DNA of 64,000 bases from Microbispora sp. ZYX-F-249 (GTDB lineage: Bacteria; Actinomycetota; Actinomycetes; Streptosporangiales; Streptosporangiaceae), in the NCBI RefSeq assembly GCF_039649665.1, contig NZ_JBDJAW010000023.1, forward strand, positions 62,001-126,000, read 5' to 3'. The translations under genes were made by a program, and so were the position numbers. Positions 1-7,740 of this stretch are shown here, piece by piece. Positions within the stretch are counted from its first letter, which is position 1, and each line of letters begins with the position of its first letter. Under the pieces are notes generated by a model. That model did not search any database and was not told the DNA's origin. It saw nothing but the letters and a program-made list of their open reading frames with translations.

Positions 1-1
1 G

Positions 2-613
2 CCGCTCACCGACGCCGAGCGCGCCCGCTACGTGGCCGAGGACGTGGCCAGGCGATGGCGCGCGTGGCCGGCCGGGATGGTCTTCCCCGAGGAGTTGCCC
101 TACACGGCGCTCGGCCGTGCGCAGCAGTACGCGCATCGGGTCGGCATCGCCCCCGAGGCGGACTGCGCGGCCGCGGCCGACTCGCCGGTGGCGTCGGTGC
201 TGCGCAAGTACGGCTGCCAGGCCATGCTGCGCGCCACCTACGTCGACCAGACCTCGACGTTCGCCGTCACCGTGGGCGTCGCCGTGCTGCCGAGCGAGCA
301 GGCCCGCACCGACGCGGCCGGCGAACTGCCCGTGGACGACCGGGTGGGCGTACGGCCGGTGGCCTTCTCCGGCACGGTCACCGACACCTTCGGCGCGGCC
401 CAGCGCCAGCGCACCGGATGGGTGGGCGCGGGGCCGTACATCGTCTTCTCCACAGCGGGGTACACCGACGGCAGGACTCGTGCCTCCGTCCCCTTGGAGG
501 AACAGGTGAACAGCGAGATGTGGCCCGTGGCCGAGACCGTGGCCGGGCGCATCGCGCGCGCCCTCGGAGAGCCCCCGGACGTCCCCCGTTGCACGCAGGG
601 GAACGTGTGCTGA
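2..613 (+). CDS. Hypothetical protein, 5'-truncated by the window edge
   Basis: The reading frame is open from base 2 with no stop before it, so the true start is probably outside the window; a GTG at 32 would give 193 residues. I do not recognise the family. The visible part is soluble, with paired cysteines (in ADCAAA and YGCQAM) and a C-terminal CTQGNVC, which fits an extracytoplasmic disulfide-bonded domain whose membrane anchor or signal would lie upstream. Its stop (611-613) overlaps the start of the mycosin-like gene (GTG at 607), so the two are translationally coupled. That pairing suggests a cell-envelope role, but no function can be assigned. Confidence 0.6.
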   Translation, partial: PLTDAERARYVAEDVARRWRAWPAGMVFPEELPYTALGRAQQYAHRVGIAPEADCAAAADSPVASVLRKYGCQAMLRATYVDQTSTFAVTVGVAVLPSEQARTDAAGELPVDDRVGVRPVAFSGTVTDTFGAAQRQRTGWVGAGPYIVFSTAGYTDGRTRASVPLEEQVNSEMWPVAETVAGRIARALGEPPDVPRCTQGNVC

Positions 614-1773
614 GGCCGGCCTCCGTCTGCGCGGCGCTGACCGCCGTCCTGCTGGGGGCCGGGCCGGCGGCCTGGGCGGCGCCGGGCGGCGAGGACGCGA
701 CGTGGGCGCTCGACGCCGTCGGCGCCGCCGCCGCGTGGAAGGTCAGCAAGGGCGCGGGCGTGACCGTCGCCCTGCTCGGCGCCGGGCAGCCGGACACCGG
801 CCTGCCCGAGCTCGGCGACCGGGTCGAGCGCGGGCCGGACATGACGGGCACGGCGTTCGGCGACGAGACGGCGAAGTCGGGCGACGACGCGACCGCGATG
901 GCCTCCGTGATCGCCGGGAGCGGGCGCGGCGGTGGAATCTCCGGGGTCGCGCCGGAGGCGCGCGTGCTGTCCCTGCCCGTGGTGGCCCCGCGGCCGCAGG
1001 GCGGCTCCGTCGATCCCGAAGGCGCGGCGGGGGAGTCGCAGGACAGCCCGATCGCGCGCGGCATCCGCTACGCGATCGGCCGGGGAGCCAAGGTCATCTG
1101 CCTGCCCGTCCCCGTGTACGCCGTGGACCGCGCGGAGCGGGACGCCGTCTCCTTCGCGCTGGCCAGGGGCGTCGTTCTCGTGGCGGCCGCGGGGGACGCG
1201 GGCCGGTCGCCCTACGCCCGGCAGAACGGCACCTCCTACTGGGCCTTTCCCGCGGGCTACCCCGGGGTGGTCGGCGTCGCCGCCGCCGACCGCCGGGGCG
1301 CCAAGACCGCGGGCAGCAGCGACAACCTCTCCGTCCTGGTCGCCGCGCCGGGGGACCGGGTGCCCGCCGCTCTCGCCGGCGGCCGCCACGGGACCGTGTC
1401 GGGGACCGGAGTGGCCAGCGCGATCGTCGCGGGGACTATTGCACTGATAAAGGCCAAATATCCGGATTTGTCGCCGGAATTGGTGTCGCGCGCGCTGACC
1501 TCGACCTCGCGGCCCCACCCCGCCGCGGGTTATGACGACAAAGTCGGATTCGGAGTAGTGGACGCGGCGGCGGCCCTGCGGAAGGCCGGGGAACTCACCG
1601 GGTATGGCCGCGCCTCGGCGGTTCAGGACGACGCGCACTTCGGCAAGGGCCCGGTCTCGCGGGGACCCGCGCGCCCGGGGCCGGATCCGGTTAGGCTCTG
1701 GATCTACGGCATCGCCGTTCTGCTGGGAATAGGCGGTTTCTGCGTCGGTGCCGTCGCGCTGCTCCGCCGATAA
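607..1773 (+). CDS. Mycosin-like S8 (subtilase) family protein, catalytically inactive
   Basis: 388 aa from GTG 607, preceded by CAGGGG and overlapping the upstream stop. The architecture is that of MycP mycosins, the membrane-anchored proteases of type VII secretion: signal peptide (about 1-25, ending AAWA), subtilase domain (about 40-330), linker rich in Gly/Pro, and one C-terminal membrane helix (about 365-386) ending in Arg-Arg. The fold motifs align but each catalytic position is changed: the Asp of the DTG motif is Gly58 (LLGAG), the His of HGT is Asp94 (DDATAMAS), the oxyanion Asn is Asp197 (AAAGD) and the nucleophile Ser of GTS is Gly268 (SGTGVAS). A DTG at 63-65 is out of register. 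I therefore call it a pseudoprotease. The frame is open further upstream (from 55), but that part is a shadow of the preceding gene. Confidence 0.85.
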   Translation: MLRPASVCAALTAVLLGAGPAAWAAPGGEDATWALDAVGAAAAWKVSKGAGVTVALLGAGQPDTGLPELGDRVERGPDMTGTAFGDETAKSGDDATAMASVIAGSGRGGGISGVAPEARVLSLPVVAPRPQGGSVDPEGAAGESQDSPIARGIRYAIGRGAKVICLPVPVYAVDRAERDAVSFALARGVVLVAAAGDAGRSPYARQNGTSYWAFPAGYPGVVGVAAADRRGAKTAGSSDNLSVLVAAPGDRVPAALAGGRHGTVSGTGVASAIVAGTIALIKAKYPDLSPELVSRALTSTSRPHPAAGYDDKVGFGVVDAAAALRKAGELTGYGRASAVQDDAHFGKGPVSRGPARPGPDPVRLWIYGIAVLLGIGGFCVGAVALLRR

Positions 1774-1887
1774 CCGATGCCGGTGATCACATGTTGGCAG
1801 CCGTTTCGCAGCATTTCGGACGCGGTACTCCCGATGTTCGTGTTTCCGGTGACACGGCCGGGTCAAGTTTCGCTAAGGTCGCGGCTC

Positions 1888-2256
1888 ATGGGGTACGAGC
1901 TGCGCGTAGAGCGTGATGCACCGCTCGCCTACGCCGAACTCGCGAGCGTCTCGGCGCAGGCCGGATTCGAGCTGCGCGGGTCGCACGAGGCGGGCGAGGT
2001 CGTCGCGCGCCACGGCGACTCCGTGCACCCGGTCGCGACCTGGTCGGGCCGGCTCTTCGGCCAGCCGGGATCGGACTGGCAGGTCGCCCAGCTGGCCCGT
2101 CTCACCGACCTCATGGGCGCCCGGCTCCTGGGCGAGGACGGCGAGGCGTACGGCATCAGGAACGGCGTCGTCGAGCAGATCAACGGATCGTCGACGTACG
2201 AGTTCGGCAAGCTCGAAGAGATCATCGCGGCCGGGCCCACCGAGTGGAGCGCTTGA
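1888..2256 (+). CDS. Hypothetical protein, 122 aa
   Basis: A small soluble protein starting MGYELRVERD, with no recognised domain, signal or membrane helix. ATG 1888 is chosen because the coding pattern begins there; a start at 1777 would add a stretch that reads poorly as protein. A TAAGGT hexamer (1874-1879) lies 8 nt before the ATG, consistent with a leaderless transcript, as is common in actinomycetes. The 3' end overlaps the GTG start of the alkyltransferase-like gene by 13 nt, so the two are probably one transcript. It may be a partner or regulator of that DNA-damage protein, but only position supports this. Confidence 0.6.
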   Translation: MGYELRVERDAPLAYAELASVSAQAGFELRGSHEAGEVVARHGDSVHPVATWSGRLFGQPGSDWQVAQLARLTDLMGARLLGEDGEAYGIRNGVVEQINGSSTYEFGKLEEIIAAGPTEWSA

Positions 2257-2585
2257 CAGACGGCCGCGGCCAGCCGCCGCCGTACGCGGAGCGGGTGCTC
2301 GACCTGGTCGAGCGGATCCCGCGCGGCAAGGTGATGTCGTACGGGGACGTCGCCGAGTATCTCGGTGAGGGCGGCCCCCGGCAGGTCGGCCGTGTCATGT
2401 CACTGTGGGGCGGAGCCGTGCCGTGGTGGCGGGTGATCCACGCCGACGGCACCCCCGCCTCCGGTCTGGAGGCCGAGTGCCTGGCCCGCTGGCGTGACGA
2501 GGGCACCCCGGTCCGCGGTGCCAGGGCCGACATGCGCGCGGCGCGCTGGGACGGCCGCGACCGACCGTCGTGGTCATCACCGTAG
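2244..2585 (+). CDS. Alkyltransferase-like (ATL) protein, MGMT family
   Basis: 113 aa, covering only the C-terminal DNA-binding and active-site domain of O6-alkylguanine-DNA alkyltransferases. The IPRGKVMSYGDVAEYLG helix-turn-helix region and the GRVMSLWGGAVPWWRV block are clear. In MGMT the motif is PCHRV, where Cys accepts the alkyl group. Here it is PWWRV (60-64), with Trp replacing Cys, the hallmark of ATL proteins. ATLs cannot dealkylate; they bind O6-alkylguanine, flip it out and pass the lesion to nucleotide excision repair. In M. tuberculosis an MGMT-like gene (Rv3204, from memory) lies near adnAB, as here. The GTG start at 2244 overlaps the preceding gene. Confidence 0.88.
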   Translation: MERLTDGRGQPPPYAERVLDLVERIPRGKVMSYGDVAEYLGEGGPRQVGRVMSLWGGAVPWWRVIHADGTPASGLEAECLARWRDEGTPVRGARADMRAARWDGRDRPSWSSP

Positions 2586-2803
2586 CCGTCTCCGGGGCCT
2601 GACCGGAGAGCTGACAAGCCGCACCGTGATCGGTCGGACGAGCATCTCCGTCCCCGCGTAGTGCCGCTCGTCACCCCGTGCCACAGGGGTGTCACCCGGT
2701 GATTCACAGGAAATCCACAGGCTTGCGCGAGTCAGGTCCGGCAGTGTTCCGAGGGCATTACCATTTTCTGAACACAGGTCTGGCGAAGGGCGGTGCCTCC
2801 CGT

Positions 2804-5701
2804 ATGACACCCGCACCCACGAGCGATGCCGTCGCCGAGCGACTGCGGGCTGTCCAGGAGCTTTACGACCGGGGCGAGCCGATAGACGCGCTGGTCGCGC
2901 TCGTACGCGCGGAGGGGCTCAGCCCCGCGCAGCGACGGGAGGTCGACCGTGAGGCGATCGCCGGTCCCCTCGGTCTGCGCCTCGACGCCGCAGCCAAGCG
3001 CGGGCCCGCCCGCCGCCGCCAGGCCATCGACGTGCTCCGGCCGTATCTCGCGGAGGTCGACCCGAAGGTCAAGCGGGAGCTTCCGGTCGGGCGCCGGGTG
3101 GCCTGCCACCTGATCGAGACCCAGGACCCGGGCGAGCTCGCAGAGAGCGACGCGCTGAGCAAGCTCGCCGCCGCGGCGGCCGAGCCCTCCCGCCGGGTCC
3201 GGCGGGGCCTGCGGTGGTACGCCGACCTGCCGGTCGAGGTCGCCGACCCCTCGCTGCTGCGCCTGCGGGCCGCCGACCTCGTGCCGGTCACGCAGATCGA
3301 CGACATCACCTGGGTGGGCAACCGCCTGCGGGTGACCGGACATGCCTACATCGCGGGCCTGTCGGTCCGCAGCGGCCGCTTCAACCGCGCCACGGTCGTG
3401 CTGCACGGCCCCCGGTGGCTGCCCCGGGTCAGGATGAGGACCCGCAGGACCTACCGCCCGGAGGCCACTCACGCGGCCCGTGAGCCCGGATGCAACTACG
3501 ACTGGGCGGGCTTCACGGCCGAAGTGCACCCCTTCGCCCTGCGCTGGCGTGCCGGCGTGCGGGCCCTGGTGCGCGGCACGAAGCGGGTGCTGCGCCGCCG
3601 TCACATCGTCCAGGACACCACCACCTGGCGGGCCGAGATCGTGATCTGGAGCCGCGCCGCCCGGGCCAAGGGCGTGCTGCGCGGTCCCGTGATCGGCCGC
3701 ACCGAGCGCCCCGCCGGGCTGCAGGTGCGCCCGCGCTGGTGGGTGCGGCCCGTGTGGACCTCCGACAAGGCGCTGCAGGTGGTCTACCAGCCGACCCGCG
3801 CCCAGCTGACCGGCGTGCGGCTCGACGGCGACAGCGTCGAGCTCACCGGCTTCCTGCCGGGCCGGCCCATCACCAAGGGCAAGGCCCGCGTCGGCGGGCA
3901 CCGCATGTCGGCCGACTTCACCCCGGTCGAGGGCGGCAGCCGCTTCTCGCTGTCGCTCGCGGTCGGCACCCTGCTCAACGCGGAGTCCCGGCGGCTGTGG
4001 GTCGAACCCAAGGGCGACCCGGCCGCGGCCGTGATGCTGGAGGGCGCGGAGGAGACCCGTCTCCTCGTCGGCGAGCGCGAGGTCACGGTGCAGGGCGACC
4101 GGCGCGACCGGGTCGTCATCTCCGGCCACAAGATCCTGCCCGTCGTCACCTCGGCCGAGTGGCACGACGAGTCGATCGCGCTCACCGGCCGCTACCCCGA
4201 CCCCGACCAGGGCCCGCGCGAGCTCGTGCTGCGGCACCGGGGCGGGCTCACGATCCGCGTGCCGGTAGAGCGCGACGGCGAGCGGTTCACCGTGCGGCTG
4301 TCGCCCGGCGCGATGCCCCGCTTCGGGTCGGCCGTGCCGCTGGCCGAGGGCAGCTGGAACATCTCCCTGGCCCCGCCCGGCAGGTACGGCCCCGCCATGG
4401 TGCCCGCCCGGTTCGACCACGCCGGCCTCGACGCCCTGGACGAGAGCCCGCGGACCATCGGCGGCCGGGTCTACCGGTTCGTCGCCACCCGTTACGACGT
4501 GCCGGTGCTGCTGGCGGCCGAGGACCGGCCGGGTGACGAGCGGAGCGCGGCGGGGGTGTGGGCGCTCAGCCGCACCTTCTACCCCGCCGAGCGGGCCCGG
4601 CCCCTGCGGGAGGCCACCGTCTACGTCTCCTTCGACGGCCGCGCGTACTCGGACAACCCGCGCGCCATCTACGAGGAGCGGCTGCGGCGCGGCGACGAGA
4701 GCGAGCACATCTGGGTCGTCAGGGACGGCGCGTTCGTGCCGCCGGGCTCGCGCGAGCTCGGCCTCGGCGACGGCGTGACGCCCACGGTCGTCCGCGAGGG
4801 CAGCCGGGAGCACTACGAGGCGCTGGCCCGCGCCCGCTACGTCGTCTCCAACGGCTTCCTGCCGCAGTGGTTCCGCACCCGCGAGGACCAGGTGTGCCTG
4901 CAGACCTGGCACGGCACGCCGGTCAAGCACATCGGCCGCGACCAGGCCCACATGAAGCGTGAGCCCCGGCCCCCGGTGTGGCACCGCCAGGCCGTGGAGG
5001 TGCGCGGCTGGGACGTGCTGCTGTCGCAGAGCCCGTGGGCGTCGGGTGTGCTGCGCAAGGCCTTCGGCTACGAGGGCGAGATCCTGGAGTCGGGCTACCC
5101 GCGTAACGACCTGCTCGTCTGCGGTGACCGTGACGCGCTGGCCGCGGAGATCAGGCGCCGGATCGGCATCCCCGAGGGCAAGCGGGTCGTCCTGTACGCG
5201 CCGACCTACCGCGACTACGACCGCAGGAACGCCGTGGTCAAGCTCGACCTGACCGACGCGAAGCGGGCGCTCGGCGCCGACCACGTCGTGCTGGTGCGCG
5301 GCCACATGATGCAGGCCTTCCCGCACGTGAACGCGCACGACGGGTTCGCGATCGACGTGACGACCTACCCCGACACCGCCGACCTGCTGCTGATCGCCGA
5401 CGTGCTCGTCACCGACTACTCGTCGGTGATGTTCGACTTCGTGGCGACCGGGCGGCCGGTCGTGCTGTTCACGCCGGACCTGGGCAAGTACCGCTCGTCC
5501 CGCGGGCTGTACCTCGACCTGGAGTCCCAGCGCCCGGGGCCGCGCCTGGAGACCTCGCCCGAGGTCGTCGAGGTCCTGCGGAACATCGACGCCGTGACCG
5601 CCAAGCTGGCCGATCGCTACTCGGCCTTCGTACGGACCTACGCGCCGCACGACAACGGCAAGGCCACCGCCCGCGTCATCGACCACGTCTTCACGTCTTG
5701 A
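2804..5701 (+). CDS. CDP-glycerol glycerophosphotransferase family protein (TagF/TagB-like)
   Basis: 965 aa from ATG 2804; the frame continues 42 codons upstream, but that part is unlike the coding sequence. The C-terminal third (about 590-965) is the Glyphos_transf domain that polymerises glycerol- or ribitol-phosphate units of teichoic acids at the membrane: QTWHGTPVKHIG near residue 700, ESGYPRNDLL, VLYAPTYRDYD, LVRGHMM and ADVLVTDYSSVMFDF. The Asp-Tyr-Ser-Ser and HGTP segments are the usual CDP-polyol binding and catalytic signatures. The N-terminal ~580 residues are an all-beta-looking, Arg-rich region without a recognised domain, as is common in actinobacterial members. It overlaps or abuts lspA, so the two may be co-transcribed. 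The acceptor and substrate cannot be read from sequence. Confidence 0.88.
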   Translation: MTPAPTSDAVAERLRAVQELYDRGEPIDALVALVRAEGLSPAQRREVDREAIAGPLGLRLDAAAKRGPARRRQAIDVLRPYLAEVDPKVKRELPVGRRVACHLIETQDPGELAESDALSKLAAAAAEPSRRVRRGLRWYADLPVEVADPSLLRLRAADLVPVTQIDDITWVGNRLRVTGHAYIAGLSVRSGRFNRATVVLHGPRWLPRVRMRTRRTYRPEATHAAREPGCNYDWAGFTAEVHPFALRWRAGVRALVRGTKRVLRRRHIVQDTTTWRAEIVIWSRAARAKGVLRGPVIGRTERPAGLQVRPRWWVRPVWTSDKALQVVYQPTRAQLTGVRLDGDSVELTGFLPGRPITKGKARVGGHRMSADFTPVEGGSRFSLSLAVGTLLNAESRRLWVEPKGDPAAAVMLEGAEETRLLVGEREVTVQGDRRDRVVISGHKILPVVTSAEWHDESIALTGRYPDPDQGPRELVLRHRGGLTIRVPVERDGERFTVRLSPGAMPRFGSAVPLAEGSWNISLAPPGRYGPAMVPARFDHAGLDALDESPRTIGGRVYRFVATRYDVPVLLAAEDRPGDERSAAGVWALSRTFYPAERARPLREATVYVSFDGRAYSDNPRAIYEERLRRGDESEHIWVVRDGAFVPPGSRELGLGDGVTPTVVREGSREHYEALARARYVVSNGFLPQWFRTREDQVCLQTWHGTPVKHIGRDQAHMKREPRPPVWHRQAVEVRGWDVLLSQSPWASGVLRKAFGYEGEILESGYPRNDLLVCGDRDALAAEIRRRIGIPEGKRVVLYAPTYRDYDRRNAVVKLDLTDAKRALGADHVVLVRGHMMQAFPHVNAHDGFAIDVTTYPDTADLLLIADVLVTDYSSVMFDFVATGRPVVLFTPDLGKYRSSRGLYLDLESQRPGPRLETSPEVVEVLRNIDAVTAKLADRYSAFVRTYAPHDNGKATARVIDHVFTS

Positions 5702-5763
5702 GCGAGGCCGAGAACGTCGCGGATTGCGAGGCAGGGGTGCCGGACGGACGAGGTCCGCGGGAG

Positions 5764-6270
5764 ATGAGGCCGGGCATGCGACCGTATGGGCGGATGCTCG
5801 TGCTGGCCGCGGTGGTTCTTCTCGTGGACCAGGTCTCCAAGTTCTGGGCGATCTCCGCGCTCTCGGGCGGTGAGAGCATCACGGTGATCCCGCGGCTGAT
5901 CCGGTTGCGGTTGTTGCTGAACCCCGGCGCCGCCTTCTCGATCGGCGAGGGTGCGACGTGGGTGTTCACCCTGACGGCGGCCGTCGCGGTCGCCGGCATC
6001 CTCCACGTCGGGCGGCGGCTGCGGTCGCCGGCCTGGACCCTGGTGCTGGGTGCGTTGCTCGGGGGCGCCACATCCCATCTGCTCGACCGCCTCTTCCGCC
6101 CGCCCGCCTTCGCCCGGGGCCATGTCGTGGACTTCATCGACTACGGCGGCCTGTTCGTCGGCAACGTCGCCGACATCGCGCTCGTGGGCGGCTGCGCCTT
6201 CCTCCTGGTGCTGAGCCTGCGCGACGTCCCCCTCGGAGGCGTACCCGACAAGGCGCGCCCCTCCGCATAG
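5764..6270 (+). CDS. lspA: Lipoprotein signal peptidase (signal peptidase II)
   Basis: 168 aa from ATG 5764 (alternatives are ATG 5776 and a TTG at 5698 overlapping the previous stop). This is the membrane aspartyl peptidase that removes the signal peptide from prolipoproteins. Four hydrophobic segments and the family blocks are present: VDQVSKFWA, NPGAAFSIGEG, LLDRL and NVADIAL. The two catalytic aspartates are D108 (in HLLDR) and D137 (in NVAD). The residue usually Asn in the GGxxxNxxDR motif is replaced (GGATSHLLDR), so this is a diverged copy, possibly a paralogue of a housekeeping lspA elsewhere. The lipoprotein substrate-binding protein at 56.9 kb is one possible client. Confidence 0.85.
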   Translation: MRPGMRPYGRMLVLAAVVLLVDQVSKFWAISALSGGESITVIPRLIRLRLLLNPGAAFSIGEGATWVFTLTAAVAVAGILHVGRRLRSPAWTLVLGALLGGATSHLLDRLFRPPAFARGHVVDFIDYGGLFVGNVADIALVGGCAFLLVLSLRDVPLGGVPDKARPSA

Positions 6271-6449
6271 GCGGACCGCTCCGGCGGCGCCCCGCGCCTG
6301 GCGATATCCCGTCGGCATCTGTCGCCAATCCCTCTGGGAAGACGTGCCGGGTGACTGGTTGGCTTCCTGACGCGGGTTCGCCGGCACCGTCCCGGTGCCG
6401 GCCGTCCGCCCGCGCCGGACAGCCAGCCATCCGAAAGAGCCCCACGATC

Positions 6450-6857
6450 ATGAGTGTCGTCACGCCGATCCTGATCGGCCTCGCCTACGCCGTGCTGATG
6501 TCGTTGATCCCCGAACCGCACCGCCGTCGCTTCAACGCCATCATGGTGGCCGGAGCGGGGGCCGCCTACCTCAGCGGCGGGGGCCTCGGCGGCTGGGAGT
6601 TCCCCTTCACCGCCCTCGTCGCGTACTGCGCCTACCGCGGTCTGGAGTCGTGGACGTTCATCGGGATCGCCTGGCTGCTGCACACCGGATGGGACATCCT
6701 GCACCACCTCAAGGGCAGCCCGATCATCCCCTTCGCCCATGACTCGTCCTTCGGCTGCGCCATCTGCGATCCCGTCATCGCCCTGTGGTGCTTGCGGGGC
6801 GGCCCCTCGCTCATCGGCCTCGTCCGGACCCGAGTCACCCGGCCGCGCACACCGTGA
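6450..6857 (+). CDS. DUF6010 family membrane protein
   Basis: 135 aa from ATG 6450. Several hydrophobic segments surround a strongly conserved-looking core: EPHRRRFNAIMVAGAGAAYL, then LLHTGWDILHHLKG and SSFGCAICDPVIALWC. This matches my memory of the DUF6010 family, small integral membrane proteins of unknown function. The His, Asp and Cys residues clustered in the last third (HTGWDILHH, CAICD) could bind a metal or redox group, but this is inference. It is separated from lspA by about 180 bp of non-coding DNA and converges with the SDR gene downstream. Confidence 0.7.
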   Translation: MSVVTPILIGLAYAVLMSLIPEPHRRRFNAIMVAGAGAAYLSGGGLGGWEFPFTALVAYCAYRGLESWTFIGIAWLLHTGWDILHHLKGSPIIPFAHDSSFGCAICDPVIALWCLRGGPSLIGLVRTRVTRPRTP

Positions 6858-6870
6858 CCGGCCGGCGTCG

Positions 6871-7632
6871 TCAGGCCTGGTTCGTCGGCAGCACGACGAC
6901 CTGACGGAGGTTGACGTGCCTGGCCCGGCTGACCGCGTACCCGATGAGGTCGGCGATCTCCTCGGCGGTCAGGGGCGTGATGACCTGGAACATCCCGGCC
7001 AGTTGCGCCCCGAGCTCCGCACTGTCGACGTGGTCGCCCAGTTCCGTCGCCGTCAGGCCCGGCTCGATGTTGGTCACCCGTACACCCCTCGGGCCGAACT
7101 CCGCGCGCAGGTTCGCGGACAGGTGGCTGAGGGCGGCCTTGGTCGCCCCGTAGACGGCGTAGCCGGGGAAGACGAGGTGGGCGCCGATCGACGAAATGGT
7201 GACGAGGTCGGCCGTCCGGCCGTCGGCCGCCGCCGTGAGCAGGTCGGCGGTGAAGGCCCTGATGATCCGCAGGGCCCCGGCGAGATTCGTGTCGAGCATC
7301 CGCGTCCACTCGTCGGCGCGGCCGTCGTCGATCGAGTTGGGCAGCATCACGCCCGCGGCGTTGACCACCAGGTCCACGGGCCCGAACTCGGCGTGGATCC
7401 GGTCCACGGCGGCGGACACGCTGTCGTCCCGGGTGACGTCCGCGGTCACGGCCAGCGCGGTGCCGCCGTCCGCGGCGATCTTGCGGGCCAGGTCCTCCAG
7501 CCGGTCGGCGCGGCGGGCGAGCAGCGCGACCTTCGCGCCGGAGGCGGCCAGCAGCCGGGCCGTCGCCTCTCCCATGCCGCTGGCGGCCCCGGTGACCACG
7601 GCGACGCGTCCGGCCAGGTTCTCGTAGCTCAT
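6871..7632 (-). CDS. SDR family NAD(P)-dependent oxidoreductase
   Basis: 253 aa classical short-chain dehydrogenase. TGAASGMG (14-21) is the dinucleotide-binding glycine motif, NAAG (91-94) supports the central sheet, and the catalytic Ser of TISSIG (147/148) precedes YGATK (Tyr161, Lys165). Arg40-Arg41 after the second beta strand suggests a preference for NADP(H). The substrate is unknown. The gene is divergent from the XRE regulator at 7741 with a 108-bp shared intergenic region. Such pairs are usually regulated by the neighbouring regulator. It ends convergent with the DUF6010 gene. Confidence 0.85.
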   Translation of the reverse strand: MSYENLAGRVAVVTGAASGMGEATARLLAASGAKVALLARRADRLEDLARKIAADGGTALAVTADVTRDDSVSAAVDRIHAEFGPVDLVVNAAGVMLPNSIDDGRADEWTRMLDTNLAGALRIIRAFTADLLTAAADGRTADLVTISSIGAHLVFPGYAVYGATKAALSHLSANLRAEFGPRGVRVTNIEPGLTATELGDHVDSAELGAQLAGMFQVITPLTAEEIADLIGYAVSRARHVNLRQVVVLPTNQA

Positions 7633-7707
7633 CGTGACTCCTTCGAGTTCGCGGTTCGACGAGAGCCACTCTGCCGGGGCGGGCCGGGCCCACCCAGCGC
7701 ACGCCTT

Positions 7708-7732
7708 TTACTGGTAACGGCGGTACTAGGCT
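7708..7732 (+). promoter_or_regulatory. Candidate leaderless promoter and operator between SDR and XRE genes
   Basis: TAGGCT at 7727-7732 is a plausible -10 element 8 nt before the regulator ATG (7741), implying a leaderless mRNA. Just upstream, TTAC-TG-GTAA (7708-7717) is a perfect short inverted repeat, and TACTGGTA is echoed by GGTACTAG further in. An autoregulator controlling both divergent genes would bind here. The -35 region is not clear. Confidence 0.4.
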
Positions 7733-7740
7733 TGTGTGTC

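Noticed and set aside
63-606. N-terminal extension of the mycosin frame upstream of 607
   Set aside because: Overlaps the preceding gene in another frame and reads as Arg/Gly-rich filler; the signal peptide begins at GTG 607.
2586-2803. Possible DnaA-box-like AATCCACAGG and related motifs upstream of the glycerophosphotransferase
   Set aside because: Single, imperfect matches without an AT-rich unwinding region or dnaA/dnaN genes; not an origin.
2732-5686. 984-codon open frame antisense to the glycerophosphotransferase gene
   Set aside because: It mirrors the real gene's codon structure, has His/Gly/Arg/Val-rich composition without any domain, and lacks a ribosome site; typical high-GC antisense shadow.
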